64,000 nucleotides of DNA from Actinomadura hallensis (lineage in GTDB: Bacteria; Actinomycetota; Actinomycetes; Streptosporangiales; Streptosporangiaceae): the NCBI RefSeq assembly GCF_006716765.1, contig NZ_VFPO01000001.1:1426001-1490000 (forward strand), read 5' to 3'. Positions 1-9,376 of this stretch are shown here, piece after piece (the first letter of the stretch is position 1; each line of letters begins with the position of its first letter). The notes under the pieces were generated by a model. That model was not told the origin of the DNA, did not search any database, and saw nothing but the letters and a program-made list of their open reading frames with translations. Position numbers and translations under genes: made by a program.

Positions 1-13
1 CGATTCCGCTGCG

Positions 14-32
14 CCATAACAAGTGGTTATGG
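14..32. promoter_or_regulatory. Inverted repeat, possible LysR-type operator
   Basis: CCATAAC and GTTATGG form perfect 7-base arms around a 5-base spacer. The core ATAAC-N5-GTTAT fits the T-N11-A layout of LysR-type binding sites. It lies about 55 bases upstream of the possible -10 at 66-71. A LysR gene is 5 kb downstream; the link is inference. Confidence 0.35.
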
Positions 33-72
33 ATGGCGCTCGGTGCCCAGGTGCTCTCCGGGCGCTAAAGTC

Positions 73-88
73 TGTGGTCAGGCTCACA
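73..88. promoter_or_regulatory. Crp/Fnr-like binding site upstream of sdh1
   Basis: TGTGG-N6-TCACA matches the Crp consensus TGTGA-N6-TCACA with one mismatch. A Crp/Fnr-family gene lies directly after this operon at 4285. A weaker TGTG/TCACA pair follows at 104-116. Position relative to the true start of transcription is not known. Confidence 0.4.
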
Positions 89-333
89 TGCGGGTGTGGC
101 TGTTGTGTATGTCACAGCTCCTGGCCGGTGGCGTATGGTCGCTTCGCTGGAAGCGCACACGAGGCGTCACCGCCCGCATGCGACACGGCATCCGGGCCGT
201 CCGCGCGGCCCGTGCCGGGACGCATGGCCGGCGGCGCGGAAGCGGCGGGCCGGCGGCCGGGCGCGACGGCCGCACGGGTGCGCTCGGACCGGTGGTACGG
301 GGACACGACGACCCGAGCTCAGGAGAGCGAACG

Positions 334-1164
334 ATGAGCACTGTGGAGGCGCCGGCGAAATCGCGCGCCCAGATCAAGGAACGCACGCTCCGCAAGGACA
401 ACTGGCGCCTGTATCCGGTGTCGATCTTCGTGATCTTCACCGCCTGGGTGGTGTACGCGACCGTCCGGGCCTTCTGGGGCGCCGCCTTCTACGTACCGGA
501 GTTCCACTATCTGACGCCGTTCTACTCGCCGTGCCTGAACGAGATCTGCGACAACGTCACGGTGAACGGCCACACCGGCAGCGCGGCGGAGTTCGGGACG
601 TTCCTCCCGGCCGGGACCCGCGGCTGGATCCCGTTCGCGGCGATCTCGCTGCCCTTCCTGCTGCTGTTCCGGCTGACCTGCTACTACTACCGCAAGGCGT
701 ACTACCGCTCCTTCTGGCTGTCGCCCCCGGCGTGCGCGGTGCGCGAGCCGCACGGCGCGTACACCGGTGAGCGGCGCTTCCCGCTCATCGTCCAGAACCT
801 GCACCGGTACTTCTTCCTCGCCGCCGTCGCGATCTCCCTCCTCAACACCTACGACGCGCTGCGCGCCTTCCACGGCAAGGACGGCGGGTTCGGCATCGGG
901 CTCGGGACGATCATCCTCGTCGGCAACGTGATCCTGCTCTGGCTGTACACGCTGTCGTGCCACTCCTGCCGCCACATCGTCGGCGGGCGGCTGAAGCACT
1001 TCTCCAAGAACCCGATCCGCTACAAGGCGTGGGGCTGGGTGTCCAAGATCAACGAGCGGCACGGGATGTACGCCCTGATCACGCTGGGCTCGCTGGTGGT
1101 GGCCGACCTCTACATCATGCTGGTCGCCAGCGAGACCATCACCGACCTGCGCATCTTCAACTGA
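334..1164 (+). CDS. sdhC: Succinate dehydrogenase 1 membrane anchor (SdhC)
   Basis: This 276-residue protein is the membrane subunit of an Sdh1-type succinate:menaquinone oxidoreductase, passing electrons from SdhAB to quinone. Five hydrophobic helices are visible at about 27-55, 98-118, 155-175, 188-212 and 245-265. A CHSCRH motif (C209, H210, C212, H214) sits at the end of helix 4, where the mycobacterial Sdh1 structure is reported to hold a membrane-embedded Rieske-type cluster; this comparison is from memory. I chose ATG 334 because AGGAGAG lies 6 bases upstream and homology starts here, although the frame stays open to position 43. It is first in the sdhC-A-B operon, 12 bases before sdhA. 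Confidence 0.85.
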   Translation: MSTVEAPAKSRAQIKERTLRKDNWRLYPVSIFVIFTAWVVYATVRAFWGAAFYVPEFHYLTPFYSPCLNEICDNVTVNGHTGSAAEFGTFLPAGTRGWIPFAAISLPFLLLFRLTCYYYRKAYYRSFWLSPPACAVREPHGAYTGERRFPLIVQNLHRYFFLAAVAISLLNTYDALRAFHGKDGGFGIGLGTIILVGNVILLWLYTLSCHSCRHIVGGRLKHFSKNPIRYKAWGWVSKINERHGMYALITLGSLVVADLYIMLVASETITDLRIFN

Positions 1165-1176
1165 GGCCAAGGAATC

Positions 1177-3186
1177 ATGACTGAGATCGAGAGGCACTCG
1201 TACGACGTCGTGGTGATCGGCGCCGGCGGCGCCGGGCTGCGCGCGGCGATCGAGGCGCGCCTCCAGGGCAAGAAGACCGCGATCATCTCGAAGTCGCTGT
1301 TCGGCAAGGCCCACACGGTGATGGCCGAGGGCGGGGCCGCGGCCGCGATGGGCAACGTCAACGCCAAGGACAACTGGCAGGTCCACTTCCGCGACACCAT
1401 GCGCGGCGGCAAGTTCATGAACAGCTGGCGGATGGCGGAGCTGCACGCCAAGGAGTCCCCGGACCGGATCTGGGAGCTCGAGCTGTGGGGCGCGCTGTTC
1501 GACCGCACCAAGGACGGCAAGATCAGCCAGCGCAACTTCGGCGGGCACGAGTACCCGCGGCTGGCGCACGTCGGCGACCGGACGGGCCTGGAGCTGATCC
1601 GCACCGCCCAGCAGAAGATCGTCGCGCTGCAGCAGGAGGACCGCGCCGAGCGCGGCGACTACGAGGCCCGCCTCAAGGTCTGGGCCGAGACGACGGTCAC
1701 CCGGCTGCTGAAGGACGCCGACGGCCGGATCTGCGGCGCGTTCGCCTACGTCCGCGAAACCGGGAAGTTCGTCGTGTTCGAGGCGCCCGCGGTGGTGCTG
1801 GCGACCGGCGGCATCGGCAAGGCGTTCAAGGTCACGTCGAACTCGTGGGAGTACACGGGCGACGGGCACGCGCTGGCCATGCTGGCGGGCGGGACGCTGA
1901 TCAACATGGAGTTCGTGCAGTTCCACCCGACCGGGATGGTCTGGCCGCCGTCGGTCAAGGGCATCCTGGTCACCGAGTCGGTGCGCGGCGACCGCGGGAT
2001 CCTCAAGAACTCCGAGGGCAAGCGGTTCATGTTCGACTACATCCCCGAGGTGTTCAAGGAGCAGTACGCCACCTCGGAGGAGGAGGCGGACCGCTGGTAC
2101 GACGACCCGGAGAACAACCGGCGTCCCCCCGAGCTGCTGCCGCGCGACGAGGTGGCCCGCGCGATCAACTCCGAGGTCAAGGCCGGGCGGGGCACCCCGC
2201 ACGGCGGGGTCTACCTCACCGTCGTCGACCGGATGCCCGGCGGCGCCGCCGAGATCGTCAAGCGGCTCCCGTCGATGTACCACCAGTTCAAGGAGCTGGC
2301 GGACGTCGACATCACCAAGGAGGCCATGGAGGTCGGCCCGACCTGCCACTACGTGATGGGCGGGATCGAGGTGGACCCCGACACCGGGGCGGCGAAGGTG
2401 CCGGGCCTGTTCGCCGCGGGCGAGGTGTCCGGCGGCATGCACGGCTCGAACCGGCTGGGCGGCAACTCGCTGTCGGACCTGCTGGTCTTCGGCCGCCGCG
2501 CGGGCCTCGGCGCCTCGGAGTACGTGGACGCGCTCGGGGCCCGTCCCTCCGTCCCCGATGCGGAGATCGAGGCGGCGGTGGCCGAGGCGCTCGCGCCGCT
2601 GGAGCGCAAGGACGGCGAGAACCCGTACGCCGTCCACGCCGAGCTCCAGGAGACGATGAACGACCTGGTCGGGATCATCCGCAAGGAGGAGGAGCTGCGG
2701 CAGGCGCTGGAGTCCCTCGGCAAGCTCCGCGAGCGGGTCGCGAACGTCAGCGTCGAGCCCGTCGCGGCGGGCGGCGGGCGCGGCTACCACCCGGGCTGGC
2801 ACCTGGCGCTGGACCTGCGGAACATGCTGCTGGTGTCGGAGGCGGTCGCCAAGGCGGCGCTGGAGCGGACGGAGAGCCGCGGCGGCCACACCCGCGACGA
2901 CTACCCGGAGATGTCGGCGGAGTGGCGCAAGATCAACCTGGTGTGCTCGCTGGCCGGTGACCCGTCCTCCCCGCACGTCGAGCTGACGCGTCAGGAGATG
3001 GAGCCGATGCGCGAGGACCTGCTCGCGCTGTTCGAGACCGACGAGCTGAAGAAGTACCTGACCCCCGAGGAGCTGCCGGCCGCCCTCGCCGAGGAGGTCG
3101 GGACGGAGGAGGCGGAGGCCGCGGCCGGGTCCGGGGCCACCTCCGCGTCCGCCGCCGAGAAGAAGGACGAGGAGGGCGACCGATGA
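1177..3186 (+). CDS. sdhA: Succinate dehydrogenase 1 flavoprotein subunit
   Basis: This is the FAD-binding catalytic subunit (669 residues), which oxidises succinate to fumarate on the cytoplasmic face. The N-terminal Rossmann motif VVVIGAGGAG is at 11-20 and the covalent-flavin histidine is H46 in KAHTVMAEGG. Substrate-site motifs include HPTGMVWP and HGSNRLGGNSLSDLLVFGRR. The C-terminus ends in an Ala/Glu-rich tail of about 40 residues, longer than the typical family member. The stop overlaps the sdhB start by 4 bases (ATGA), indicating translational coupling. The sequence is of the Sdh1 class and differs clearly from the second SdhA at 7435-9375. Confidence 0.95.
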   Translation: MTEIERHSYDVVVIGAGGAGLRAAIEARLQGKKTAIISKSLFGKAHTVMAEGGAAAAMGNVNAKDNWQVHFRDTMRGGKFMNSWRMAELHAKESPDRIWELELWGALFDRTKDGKISQRNFGGHEYPRLAHVGDRTGLELIRTAQQKIVALQQEDRAERGDYEARLKVWAETTVTRLLKDADGRICGAFAYVRETGKFVVFEAPAVVLATGGIGKAFKVTSNSWEYTGDGHALAMLAGGTLINMEFVQFHPTGMVWPPSVKGILVTESVRGDRGILKNSEGKRFMFDYIPEVFKEQYATSEEEADRWYDDPENNRRPPELLPRDEVARAINSEVKAGRGTPHGGVYLTVVDRMPGGAAEIVKRLPSMYHQFKELADVDITKEAMEVGPTCHYVMGGIEVDPDTGAAKVPGLFAAGEVSGGMHGSNRLGGNSLSDLLVFGRRAGLGASEYVDALGARPSVPDAEIEAAVAEALAPLERKDGENPYAVHAELQETMNDLVGIIRKEEELRQALESLGKLRERVANVSVEPVAAGGGRGYHPGWHLALDLRNMLLVSEAVAKAALERTESRGGHTRDDYPEMSAEWRKINLVCSLAGDPSSPHVELTRQEMEPMREDLLALFETDELKKYLTPEELPAALAEEVGTEEAEAAAGSGATSASAAEKKDEEGDR

Positions 3187-3953
3187 GCTACGAGGCCAAG
3201 TTCAGGGTCTGGCGCGGCGACGACGGCGACGGGGAGCTCGTCGACTACACCGTCGAGGTGAACGAGGGCGAGGTCGTCCTCGACATCATCCACCGGCTGC
3301 AGGCGACCCAGGCCCCCGACCTCGCCGTCCGGTGGAACTGCAAGGCCGGCAAGTGCGGCTCGTGCTCCGCGGAGATCAACGGGATGCCGCGGCTGCTGTG
3401 CATGACCCGGATGTCGACGTTCGACCCGGACGAGACGGTGACGGTCATGCCGGTCCAGACGTTCCCGGTGGTCCGCGACCTGGTCACGGACGTGTCGTTC
3501 AACTACGAGAAGGCGCGGCAGATCCCGTCGTTCGACCCGGGCGACGCCAAGCCGGGCGAGCTGCGCATGCAGCAGGTGGACGTGGAGCGCTCGCAGGAGT
3601 TCCGCAAGTGCATCGAGTGCTTCCTCTGCCAGAACGTGTGCCACGTCATCCGTGACCACGACGAGAACAAGGAGAGCTTCTCCGGCCCGCGCTTCCTGAT
3701 GCGGATCGCCGAGCTGGAGATGCACCCGGCGGACCAGGCCGACCGGCGCAACATCGCGCAGGACGACCACGGTCTCGGTTTCTGCAACATCACCAAGTGC
3801 TGCACCGAGGTCTGCCCCGAGCACATCAAGATCACCGACAACGCGCTGATCCCGATGAAGGAGCGGGTCGTGGGCCGCAAGTACGACCCGGTCGTGTGGC
3901 TCGGCACCAAGCTCGGCATCGTCAAGAAGGGGCAGGACACCCCGTCCGCCTGA
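3183..3953 (+). CDS. sdhB: Succinate dehydrogenase 1 iron-sulfur subunit
   Basis: This 256-residue subunit relays electrons from FAD to the membrane anchor. The N-terminal ferredoxin domain binds [2Fe-2S] through CKAGKCGSC plus a cysteine about 13 residues later. The C-terminal domain carries CIECFLCQNVC and CCTEVCPEH for the [4Fe-4S] and [3Fe-4S] clusters. Length is normal. It overlaps sdhA by 4 bases and ends the operon; a strong hairpin terminator follows 31 bases after the stop. Confidence 0.95.
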   Translation: MSYEAKFRVWRGDDGDGELVDYTVEVNEGEVVLDIIHRLQATQAPDLAVRWNCKAGKCGSCSAEINGMPRLLCMTRMSTFDPDETVTVMPVQTFPVVRDLVTDVSFNYEKARQIPSFDPGDAKPGELRMQQVDVERSQEFRKCIECFLCQNVCHVIRDHDENKESFSGPRFLMRIAELEMHPADQADRRNIAQDDHGLGFCNITKCCTEVCPEHIKITDNALIPMKERVVGRKYDPVVWLGTKLGIVKKGQDTPSA

Positions 3954-4284
3954 CCTCCCCGCCGGCGACGCCCCCGGTGTTTCTCGCGAACGTCCCCCGC
4001 CGCCCCGCGCGGTGGGGGACGTTCGCGGTTCCGCCGTGGGAGCGGCGCTCTGGCCTGCGCCGCTCCCTGAGCACGACGGGCGGCGTGCCCCCGGGCCGCC
4101 GCCCGCCGCTACGCCGTTCCCCATGAACGCCGTGGACGCTGGGCGGCCTGCCGACCGCACACGCCGCGTCCCACCATGGCGCAGGCCCGGTTCGACGAGT
4201 AGGGAATTGTGCACACAACGCGTTGCGGATTCGTGATCGTTCCCCGGGGCCACGGAACGCCGGGGGCCCTTTAGCGTGGTGGGC
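3954..4284 (+). other. Intergenic region between sdh1 and the Crp-like gene
   Basis: About 330 bases without a supported gene. It contains the sdh1 terminator (3985-4027), a 10-base palindrome CAACGCGTTG at 4216-4225 beside TTGTGCACACAA at 4206-4217, and the -10 TAGCGT (4272-4277) of the next gene. The palindromes could be autoregulatory operators, which is a weak inference. Confidence 0.5.
3985..4027 (+). terminator. Rho-independent-like terminator of sdh1 operon
   Basis: CGCGAACGTCCCCC (3985-3998) pairs perfectly with GGGGGACGTTCGCG (4014-4027) around a 15-base loop. There is no long T tract, as is common in actinomycetes. Confidence 0.8.
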
Positions 4285-4977
4285 ATGAGCTCCCTCGAAC
4301 CGGGCTCGTTCCTCGCCGATCTCACCCCGGCCGAGCGGGAGGACCTGACGGGGCGCGGCCGCGTCCGCGAGTTCGGCCGGGGGGACGTCCTCTTCGTCGA
4401 GGGGGACACGCCGGACTGGGTCGCCGTTCTGCTGAAGGGCAGGGTCAAGGCGTTCTCGTACCGGGAGCAGGGCGGTGAGACGCTGCTGGCGGTGCGGGGC
4501 CCGGGGGCGCTGCTCGGGGAGGTCGGCGCGATCGACGGGCTTCCGCGGTCGGCGTCGGTCACCGCGCTGGAGCCGGTGCGGGCCCTGGCGGTCACGGCGG
4601 ACGAGTTCATGGCGTTCCTGCAGACCCACGGCCGCGTCTCCATCCTCATCATGCGGATCCTGTGCCAGCGCTGGCGCGACGCCGACCGCAAGCGCGCCGA
4701 GTTCGGCATGTTCGACGCGACGGGACGCGTCGCGCAGCGGCTGGTCGAGCTGGCCGAGCGGTACGGCGTCCCGTACCGGGCGGGCCCGGAGGGGGAGGCG
4801 CGGAGCGTCCGCATCACGCTGAACCTGTCGCAGGAGGAGCTGGCGGGCTGGGTCGGGGCGTCGCGGGAGGCGGTCAGCAAGGCGCTGCGGACGCTGCGCG
4901 CGCACGGCTGGATCGAGACGGGCCGGCGCCGCCTCATCGTCCATGACCTGCAGGCTCTCCGCCGCCACGCCCGCTGA
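4285..4977 (+). CDS. Crp/Fnr-family transcriptional regulator
   Basis: This 230-residue protein has an N-terminal cyclic-nucleotide-binding-like beta barrel (about 15-125), a dimerisation helix around LIMRILCQRWRDADRKR, and a C-terminal winged helix-turn-helix with LSQEELAGWVGASREAVSKA followed by a wing. No cysteine cluster typical of Fnr is present, so cAMP or another ligand is more likely than oxygen sensing. I prefer ATG 4285 over GTG 4276 because TAGCGT at 4272-4277 lies 7 bases before it, the leaderless pattern seen repeatedly here. It follows the sdh1 operon, whose upstream region has a Crp-like site, so control of sdh1 is plausible but unproven. Confidence 0.85.
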   Translation: MSSLEPGSFLADLTPAEREDLTGRGRVREFGRGDVLFVEGDTPDWVAVLLKGRVKAFSYREQGGETLLAVRGPGALLGEVGAIDGLPRSASVTALEPVRALAVTADEFMAFLQTHGRVSILIMRILCQRWRDADRKRAEFGMFDATGRVAQRLVELAERYGVPYRAGPEGEARSVRITLNLSQEELAGWVGASREAVSKALRTLRAHGWIETGRRRLIVHDLQALRRHAR

Positions 4978-5015
4978 TCCGGTGCCCGCCTGCGGGTGCG
5001 CCGGGCGGCGATGCG

Positions 5016-5021
5016 TACCCT
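5016..5021 (+). promoter_or_regulatory. -10 element of leaderless lysR transcript
   Basis: TACCCT lies 7 bases before GTG 5029, so transcription would begin at or next to the start codon. This decides the start against the upstream in-frame GTG 4996. Confidence 0.5.
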
Positions 5022-5028
5022 GTGCAAG

Positions 5029-6039
5029 GTGCAGTTGCAGCAGCTCGCCTATTTCGTCGCGGTCGCGGAGGTGCGCCACTTCACGCAGGCGGCCGAGATC
5101 CTGCGGGTGGCGCAGCCGTCGCTGTCCAAGCAGATCCGCGCGCTGGAGGCGGAGCTCAAGGTCTCGCTGTTCAGCCGCGCGCGGGGGAACATCACGCTGA
5201 CGCCCGCGGGTGAGGTTCTGCTTCCGCTGGCCAAGCGCATACTGGCCGATGTCGAGACGGCCAGGCTGGAGGTCCAGGAACTCGCCGGGCTGAAGCGCGG
5301 CCGGGTGCGGCTGGGCGCGACGCCGTCGCTGTGCGCGGGCCTGCTGGCGGACGTTCTGCGCCGCTTCCACGACGCCTACCCGGGGATTCAGCTCCTGGTG
5401 GAGGAGGGCGGCTCCCGGGATCTCGTGAGGGAGCTGACCCGCGGTTCCCTGGACATGGCCCTGGTCATCCTGCCGCTCCACGGCGACCCTCCGCTCGACA
5501 CCACGCCCATCCTGCGCGAGGTCCTGGTGGTGGCGTCGCCGACCGGGGCGGAGGCGGGGCTGCCCGAGCGCTCCCTCAAGGCGGCGCAGCTGCCGCGCCG
5601 TTCGTTCCTGCGCATCGAGGACCTGCGGAACCGCCCGCTGGTGATGTTCCGTCCCGGCTACGACCTGCGGGAGGCGACGATCAGCGCGTGCCGCGCCGCC
5701 GGTTTCGAGCCCAGGTTCGCGGTCGAGGGCGGCGAGATGGACGCGGTCCTCCGCTTCGTGGAGGTCGGCCTAGGGGTCGCGGTGGTCCCCAGCATGGTTC
5801 TCGCCGGACGCCCCGGCTTGCGCGGAACGCCTCTCGTCCTCCCTGACGAGGAGGCGCGCCGCGGCCGCCATAGGCCCGGCCTCCTCCGCACCATCGCCCT
5901 CGCCCACCGCAAGGACGTCGAGCTCACTCATGCGGCCCGCGCGTTCCAGGAGACTTTGGAGACTTTCCTGGTCGAGGCGAGTCTCGCCGGGAGCCTCCCC
6001 CCGGGCGTGGAGACGCTGCTCACGGACAAGGACTCCTAG
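5029..6039 (+). CDS. LysR-family transcriptional regulator
   Basis: A 336-residue LTTR: winged helix-turn-helix at about 3-60 (QLAYFVAVAEVRHFTQAAEI, then QPSLSKQIRALE), linker helix, and a periplasmic-binding-protein-like effector domain from about 90 to the end. GTG 5029 gives the family-typical MQLQQLAYFV start; an in-frame GTG at 4996 is the alternative. The stop overlaps the converging gene at 6036 by 4 bases. The sdh2 promoter at 10069 has an LTTR-shaped palindrome centred 67 bases upstream of the likely transcription start, so this protein is a good candidate regulator of sdh2. The effector is unknown. Confidence 0.85.
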   Translation: MQLQQLAYFVAVAEVRHFTQAAEILRVAQPSLSKQIRALEAELKVSLFSRARGNITLTPAGEVLLPLAKRILADVETARLEVQELAGLKRGRVRLGATPSLCAGLLADVLRRFHDAYPGIQLLVEEGGSRDLVRELTRGSLDMALVILPLHGDPPLDTTPILREVLVVASPTGAEAGLPERSLKAAQLPRRSFLRIEDLRNRPLVMFRPGYDLREATISACRAAGFEPRFAVEGGEMDAVLRFVEVGLGVAVVPSMVLAGRPGLRGTPLVLPDEEARRGRHRPGLLRTIALAHRKDVELTHAARAFQETLETFLVEASLAGSLPPGVETLLTDKDS

Positions 6040-6470
6040 TTCCTTTCGCGGACGCCGCGCAGCCACGTCGCGCACAGCCCGCACACGGCCCCCCAGAACG
6101 CGTTGAACAGGATCAGCGGGACGATGGACACCGGTTTCGCGAGCGGTCCCTGAAGCTCGCCGTCGAGGATGGGGGAGAGCACCCCGCTGAGCGCGATCGT
6201 GGCCAGCGCGTACAGGACGCCCGCGGTGACGAGCGTCAGGAGCGGTTCGCGGACGCGGCCGAGACCGGCGGCGAGGATCCAGATCACGGAGATGAGCACG
6301 GTGAGGACCAGCGGCGTGCCTGGCCTGCCGAGCGCGTCGGTCGCGTCGGTGATCGAGAACAGCGGCCGCACGAGCGCGACGGCGGCGAGGACGGCCGCCA
6401 GCGGCAGGTTCACCCGGCGAAGCCGCTGCCCGAGCGTGGATTCGGGATGTGTGGACGTCATGTGGCCCAT
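6036..6470 (-). CDS. Hypothetical four-helix membrane protein
   Basis: A protein of about 144 residues with four predicted membrane helices: LPLAAVLAAVALVRPLF, TPLVLTVLISVIWILAAGL, LLTLVTAGVLYALATIAL and IVPLILFNAFWGAVCGL. It ends in a short basic tail. I do not recognise a family with certainty. The start is uncertain: ATG 6470 and ATG 6461 are in frame and three codons apart. It lies between the LysR gene (tail to tail, 4-base overlap) and the sdh2 operon, from which a terminator separates it. Confidence 0.6.
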   Translation of the reverse strand: MGHMTSTHPESTLGQRLRRVNLPLAAVLAAVALVRPLFSITDATDALGRPGTPLVLTVLISVIWILAAGLGRVREPLLTLVTAGVLYALATIALSGVLSPILDGELQGPLAKPVSIVPLILFNAFWGAVCGLCATWLRGVRERN

Positions 6471-6630
6471 GGTCGCTGCGAAGCCCGTCTCCCGGTATCG
6501 CCCCTCAGCGGTCACTTGGCCTACCCCACTGGTTGCACCGAGCACGACGCCCTACCGCCCCGGTTGCGCGATCGTGCTCGTCGCGGGGCATGGGAGATCC
6601 ATGGCAGAGGGCGGGCGTCCGGAATTGAAA

Positions 6631-6658
6631 GACCCCGCCCGGTACTCCGGGCGGGGTC
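6631..6658 (-). terminator. Terminator of sdh2 operon
   Basis: GACCCCGCCCGG and CCGGGCGGGGTC form a perfect 12-bp stem with a TACT/AGTA loop. On the minus strand it is followed by TTTCAATTCC. It lies 22 bases beyond the sdhB2 stop. Confidence 0.85.
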
Positions 6659-6679
6659 CAGTCCGTGGTGCCGGGGCGG

Positions 6680-7432
6680 TCAGCGCTTCTTGCCGCCCGC
6701 GGTCGCCTTCAGGTAGTCGTGGTTGAGCCGCCCGATGACGTCCAGCGGGATGCCCTTCGGGCAGGCGACGGTGCACTCGCCGGTGTTGGTGCAGCCGCCG
6801 AAGCCCTCCTCGTCGTGGGTCTCCAGCATGGACACGACGCGGTCCCAGCGCTCCGGCTGCCCCTGCGGCATCAGCCCCAGGTGCGTGACCTTGGCGCCGA
6901 GGAACAGCGCGGCCGAGCCGTTCGGGCAGGCCGCGACGCAGGCGCCGCAGCCGATGCACTCGGCGGCCTCGAACGCGCGGTCGGCGTCGGGCTTCGGGAC
7001 GGGCACGGCGTGCGCCTCGGGCGCGGTGCCGGTCGGCGCGGTGATGTAGCCGCCCGACTGGATGATCCGGTCGAACGCCGAGCGGTCGACGACCAGGTCC
7101 TTGACGACCGGGAACGCCGCGGCCCGCCACGGCTCGACGTCGATGACGTCGCCGTCCTTGAACTTGCGCATGTGCAGCTGGCACGTGGTGGTGGCCCGCT
7201 CGGGGCCGTGCGGGGTGCCGTTGATGACCAGCGAGCACATGCCGCAGATGCCCTCGCGGCAGTCGTGGTCGAACGCGATGGGCTCCTCGCCCTCGGCGAT
7301 GAGCTTCTCGTTGAGGACGTCAAGCATCTCCAGAAACGAGGCGTCAGGGGAGACGTCGTCGAGCTTGTACTCGACCATCCGCCCCTTGTCCTGGGGGCCG
7401 CTCTGGCGCCAGACGCGCAGGGTGAGCTTCAT
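6680..7432 (-). CDS. sdhB: Succinate dehydrogenase/fumarate reductase 2 iron-sulfur subunit
   Basis: A 250-residue iron-sulfur subunit. The ferredoxin domain shows CREGICGMC with a later cysteine (TTTCQLH), and the C-terminal domain shows [15 protein letters not shown] and [16 protein letters not shown]. This is the fumarate-reductase-like, type B lineage, distinct from SdhB1. ATG 7432 is supported by the family start [10 protein letters not shown] and lies 2 bases after the sdhA2 stop. It is the last gene of sdhC-A-B operon 2 and is followed by a hairpin terminator. Confidence 0.94.
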   Translation of the reverse strand: MKLTLRVWRQSGPQDKGRMVEYKLDDVSPDASFLEMLDVLNEKLIAEGEEPIAFDHDCREGICGMCSLVINGTPHGPERATTTCQLHMRKFKDGDVIDVEPWRAAAFPVVKDLVVDRSAFDRIIQSGGYITAPTGTAPEAHAVPVPKPDADRAFEAAECIGCGACVAACPNGSAALFLGAKVTHLGLMPQGQPERWDRVVSMLETHDEEGFGGCTNTGECTVACPKGIPLDVIGRLNHDYLKATAGGKKR

Positions 7433-7434
7433 GA

Positions 7435-9375
7435 TTACTTGTAGGACCTCTGAGTCGGCTTGACGTATTCGAAGTTCAGGAACTCCTTGTGGAGGATGGG
7501 CTGCTCGCCCTCGCCGCCCCACTCCCATGCGGCGACGTAGGAGAAGTTGGCGTCGTCGCGCTTGGCCTCCCCGTCCTCGTCCTGGCTCTCGGCGCGGAAG
7601 TGGCCGCCGCAGGACTCGGTGCGGTGCAGCGCGTCGATGACCATCAGCTCCGCCAGCTCGAGGAAGTCGGCGACCCGGCCGGCCTTCTCCAGCTGCTGGT
7701 TCAGCTCCTCGCCCTTCCCGGTGACCCGGACGCGCTCCCAGAACTCCTTGCGCAGCGCCGGGATGAGGTCGAGCGCCTTGCGCAGGCCCTCCTCCGTGCG
7801 CTCCATCCCGCAGTACTCCCACATGATGTGGCCGAGCTCGCGGTGGAACGAGTCGACGGAACGGTCCCCGTCGATCGACAGGAGCCGGTCGATCTGGGAC
7901 TTGACGCGCTCCCTCGCCTCGTTGATCGCGGTCTCGGAGACCGGTGCGAGGCCGTCGTTGCGGGCGATGTAGTCGTTGATGGTGTTGGGCAGGACGAAGT
8001 AGCCGTCCGCGAGGCCCTGCATCAGCGCGGACGCGCCGAGGCGGTTCGCGCCGTGGTCGGAGAAGTTCGCCTCGCCGATGACGAACAGGCCCGGGATGGT
8101 GGACTCCAGGTCGTAGTCCACCCACAGGCCGCCCATCGTGTAGTGGACGGCGGGGTAGATGCGCATCGGCGTCTCGTACGGGTTCTCGCCGGTGATGCGC
8201 TCGTACATCTCGAAGAGGTTGCCGTACTTGGCCTCGACCGCGTCGCGGCCCATGCGCTCGATCGCGTCGGCGAAGTCGAGGTAGACGCCGAGGCCGCCGG
8301 GGCCGACGCCGCGTCCCTCGTCGCAGACGTTCTTGGCGGCGCGGGAGGCGATGTCGCGCGGGACGAGGTTGCCGAAGGACGGGTAGATGCGCTCCAGGTA
8401 GTAGTCGCGCTCGTCCTCAGGAATGTCGGCGGGCTTGCGGGTGTCACCGGCCTTCTTCGGCACCCACACCCGCCCGTCGTTGCGCAGCGACTCCGACATC
8501 AGCGTCAGCTTGGACTGGTGGTTGCCGCTGACCGGGATGCACGTCGGGTGGATCTGCGTGAAGCACGGGTTGGCGAAGTACGCTCCGTGCCGGTGGGCGC
8601 GCCAGGTCGCCGTGACGTTCGAGCCCATCGCGTTCGTGGACAGGAAGTACACGTTGCCGTAGCCGCCGGACGCCAGCACGACCGCGTCGGCCGTGTAGTG
8701 CTTGATCTCGCCGTTGATCAGGTTGCGGACGACGACGCCGCGGGCCCGTCCGTCCTCCATGATCAGGTCGAGCATCTCGTGCCGCGGGTACAGCTCGACG
8801 TTGCCGGCGTCGACCTGCCGCATCAGCGCCTGGTAGGCGCCGAGCAGCAGCTGCTGGCCCGTCTGCCCGCGGGCGTAGAAGGTGCGGGACACCTGGGTGC
8901 CGCCGAACGAGCGGTTGTCGAGCAGGCCGCCGTACTCGCGGGCGAACGGGACGCCCTGCGCGACGCACTGGTCGATGATGTTCCGGGAGATGTCGGCGAG
9001 CCGGTACACGTTCGACTCGCGGGAGCGGAAGTCGCCGCCCTTCACCGTCTCGTAGAACAGCCGGTACACGCTGTCGCCGTCGTTGCGGTAGTTCTTGGCG
9101 GCGTTGATGCCGCCCTGCGCGGCGATCGAGTGGGCGCGGCGCGGCGAGTCCTGGAAGCAGAACTGCAGGACGTGGTAGCCGGCCTCGCCGAGGGTGGCGC
9201 CCGCCGAGCCGCCGGCGAGCCCCGTCCCGATGATGATGATCTTCTTCTTGCGCTTGTTGGCGGGGTTGACCTGCTTCGCCTCGAACTTGCGGGTCGTCCA
9301 GCGGTCCTCGATCGGGCCCGCGGGGGCCTTGGTGTCGGCGATCGGCTCGCCGGACTTGTAGAAGCTGTCGATCAT
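7435..9375 (-). CDS. sdhA: Succinate dehydrogenase/fumarate reductase 2 flavoprotein subunit
   Basis: A 646-residue flavoprotein. The Rossmann motif [15 protein letters not shown] is near residue 47 and the flavin-linked histidine lies in [11 protein letters not shown]. The capping-domain motif HPTCIPVSG and the active-site arginine segment [20 protein letters not shown] are intact. Length fits the type B succinate:menaquinone enzymes of Bacillus and Streptomyces. It starts 1 base after the sdhC2 stop and ends 2 bases before sdhB2, so the three genes are surely co-transcribed. Having both Sdh1 and this enzyme is known in mycobacteria and related genera. Confidence 0.95.
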   Translation of the reverse strand: MIDSFYKSGEPIADTKAPAGPIEDRWTTRKFEAKQVNPANKRKKKIIIIGTGLAGGSAGATLGEAGYHVLQFCFQDSPRRAHSIAAQGGINAAKNYRNDGDSVYRLFYETVKGGDFRSRESNVYRLADISRNIIDQCVAQGVPFAREYGGLLDNRSFGGTQVSRTFYARGQTGQQLLLGAYQALMRQVDAGNVELYPRHEMLDLIMEDGRARGVVVRNLINGEIKHYTADAVVLASGGYGNVYFLSTNAMGSNVTATWRAHRHGAYFANPCFTQIHPTCIPVSGNHQSKLTLMSESLRNDGRVWVPKKAGDTRKPADIPEDERDYYLERIYPSFGNLVPRDIASRAAKNVCDEGRGVGPGGLGVYLDFADAIERMGRDAVEAKYGNLFEMYERITGENPYETPMRIYPAVHYTMGGLWVDYDLESTIPGLFVIGEANFSDHGANRLGASALMQGLADGYFVLPNTINDYIARNDGLAPVSETAINEARERVKSQIDRLLSIDGDRSVDSFHRELGHIMWEYCGMERTEEGLRKALDLIPALRKEFWERVRVTGKGEELNQQLEKAGRVADFLELAELMVIDALHRTESCGGHFRAESQDEDGEAKRDDANFSYVAAWEWGGEGEQPILHKEFLNFEYVKPTQRSYK

Positions 9376-9376
9376 G

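Larger units (their letters stand above)
1..333 (+). promoter_or_regulatory. Upstream region of sdh1 operon, no gene supported
   Basis: I see no convincing coding frame in this 5' segment; short open frames here are GC-driven. It holds a palindrome at 14-32, a Crp-like site at 73-88 and a possible -10 TAAAGT at 66-71. If TAAAGT is used the sdh1 mRNA would have a leader of about 250 bases. A Shine-Dalgarno AGGAGAG at 321-327 precedes the sdhC start at 334. Confidence 0.5.

Noticed and set aside
319..2976. Long open frame of 885 codons on the minus strand across sdh1
   Set aside because: It is the antisense shadow of sdhC-sdhA, with no homology and a composition (Arg, Asp, Val, His, Leu) expected from the opposite frame of GC-rich genes.
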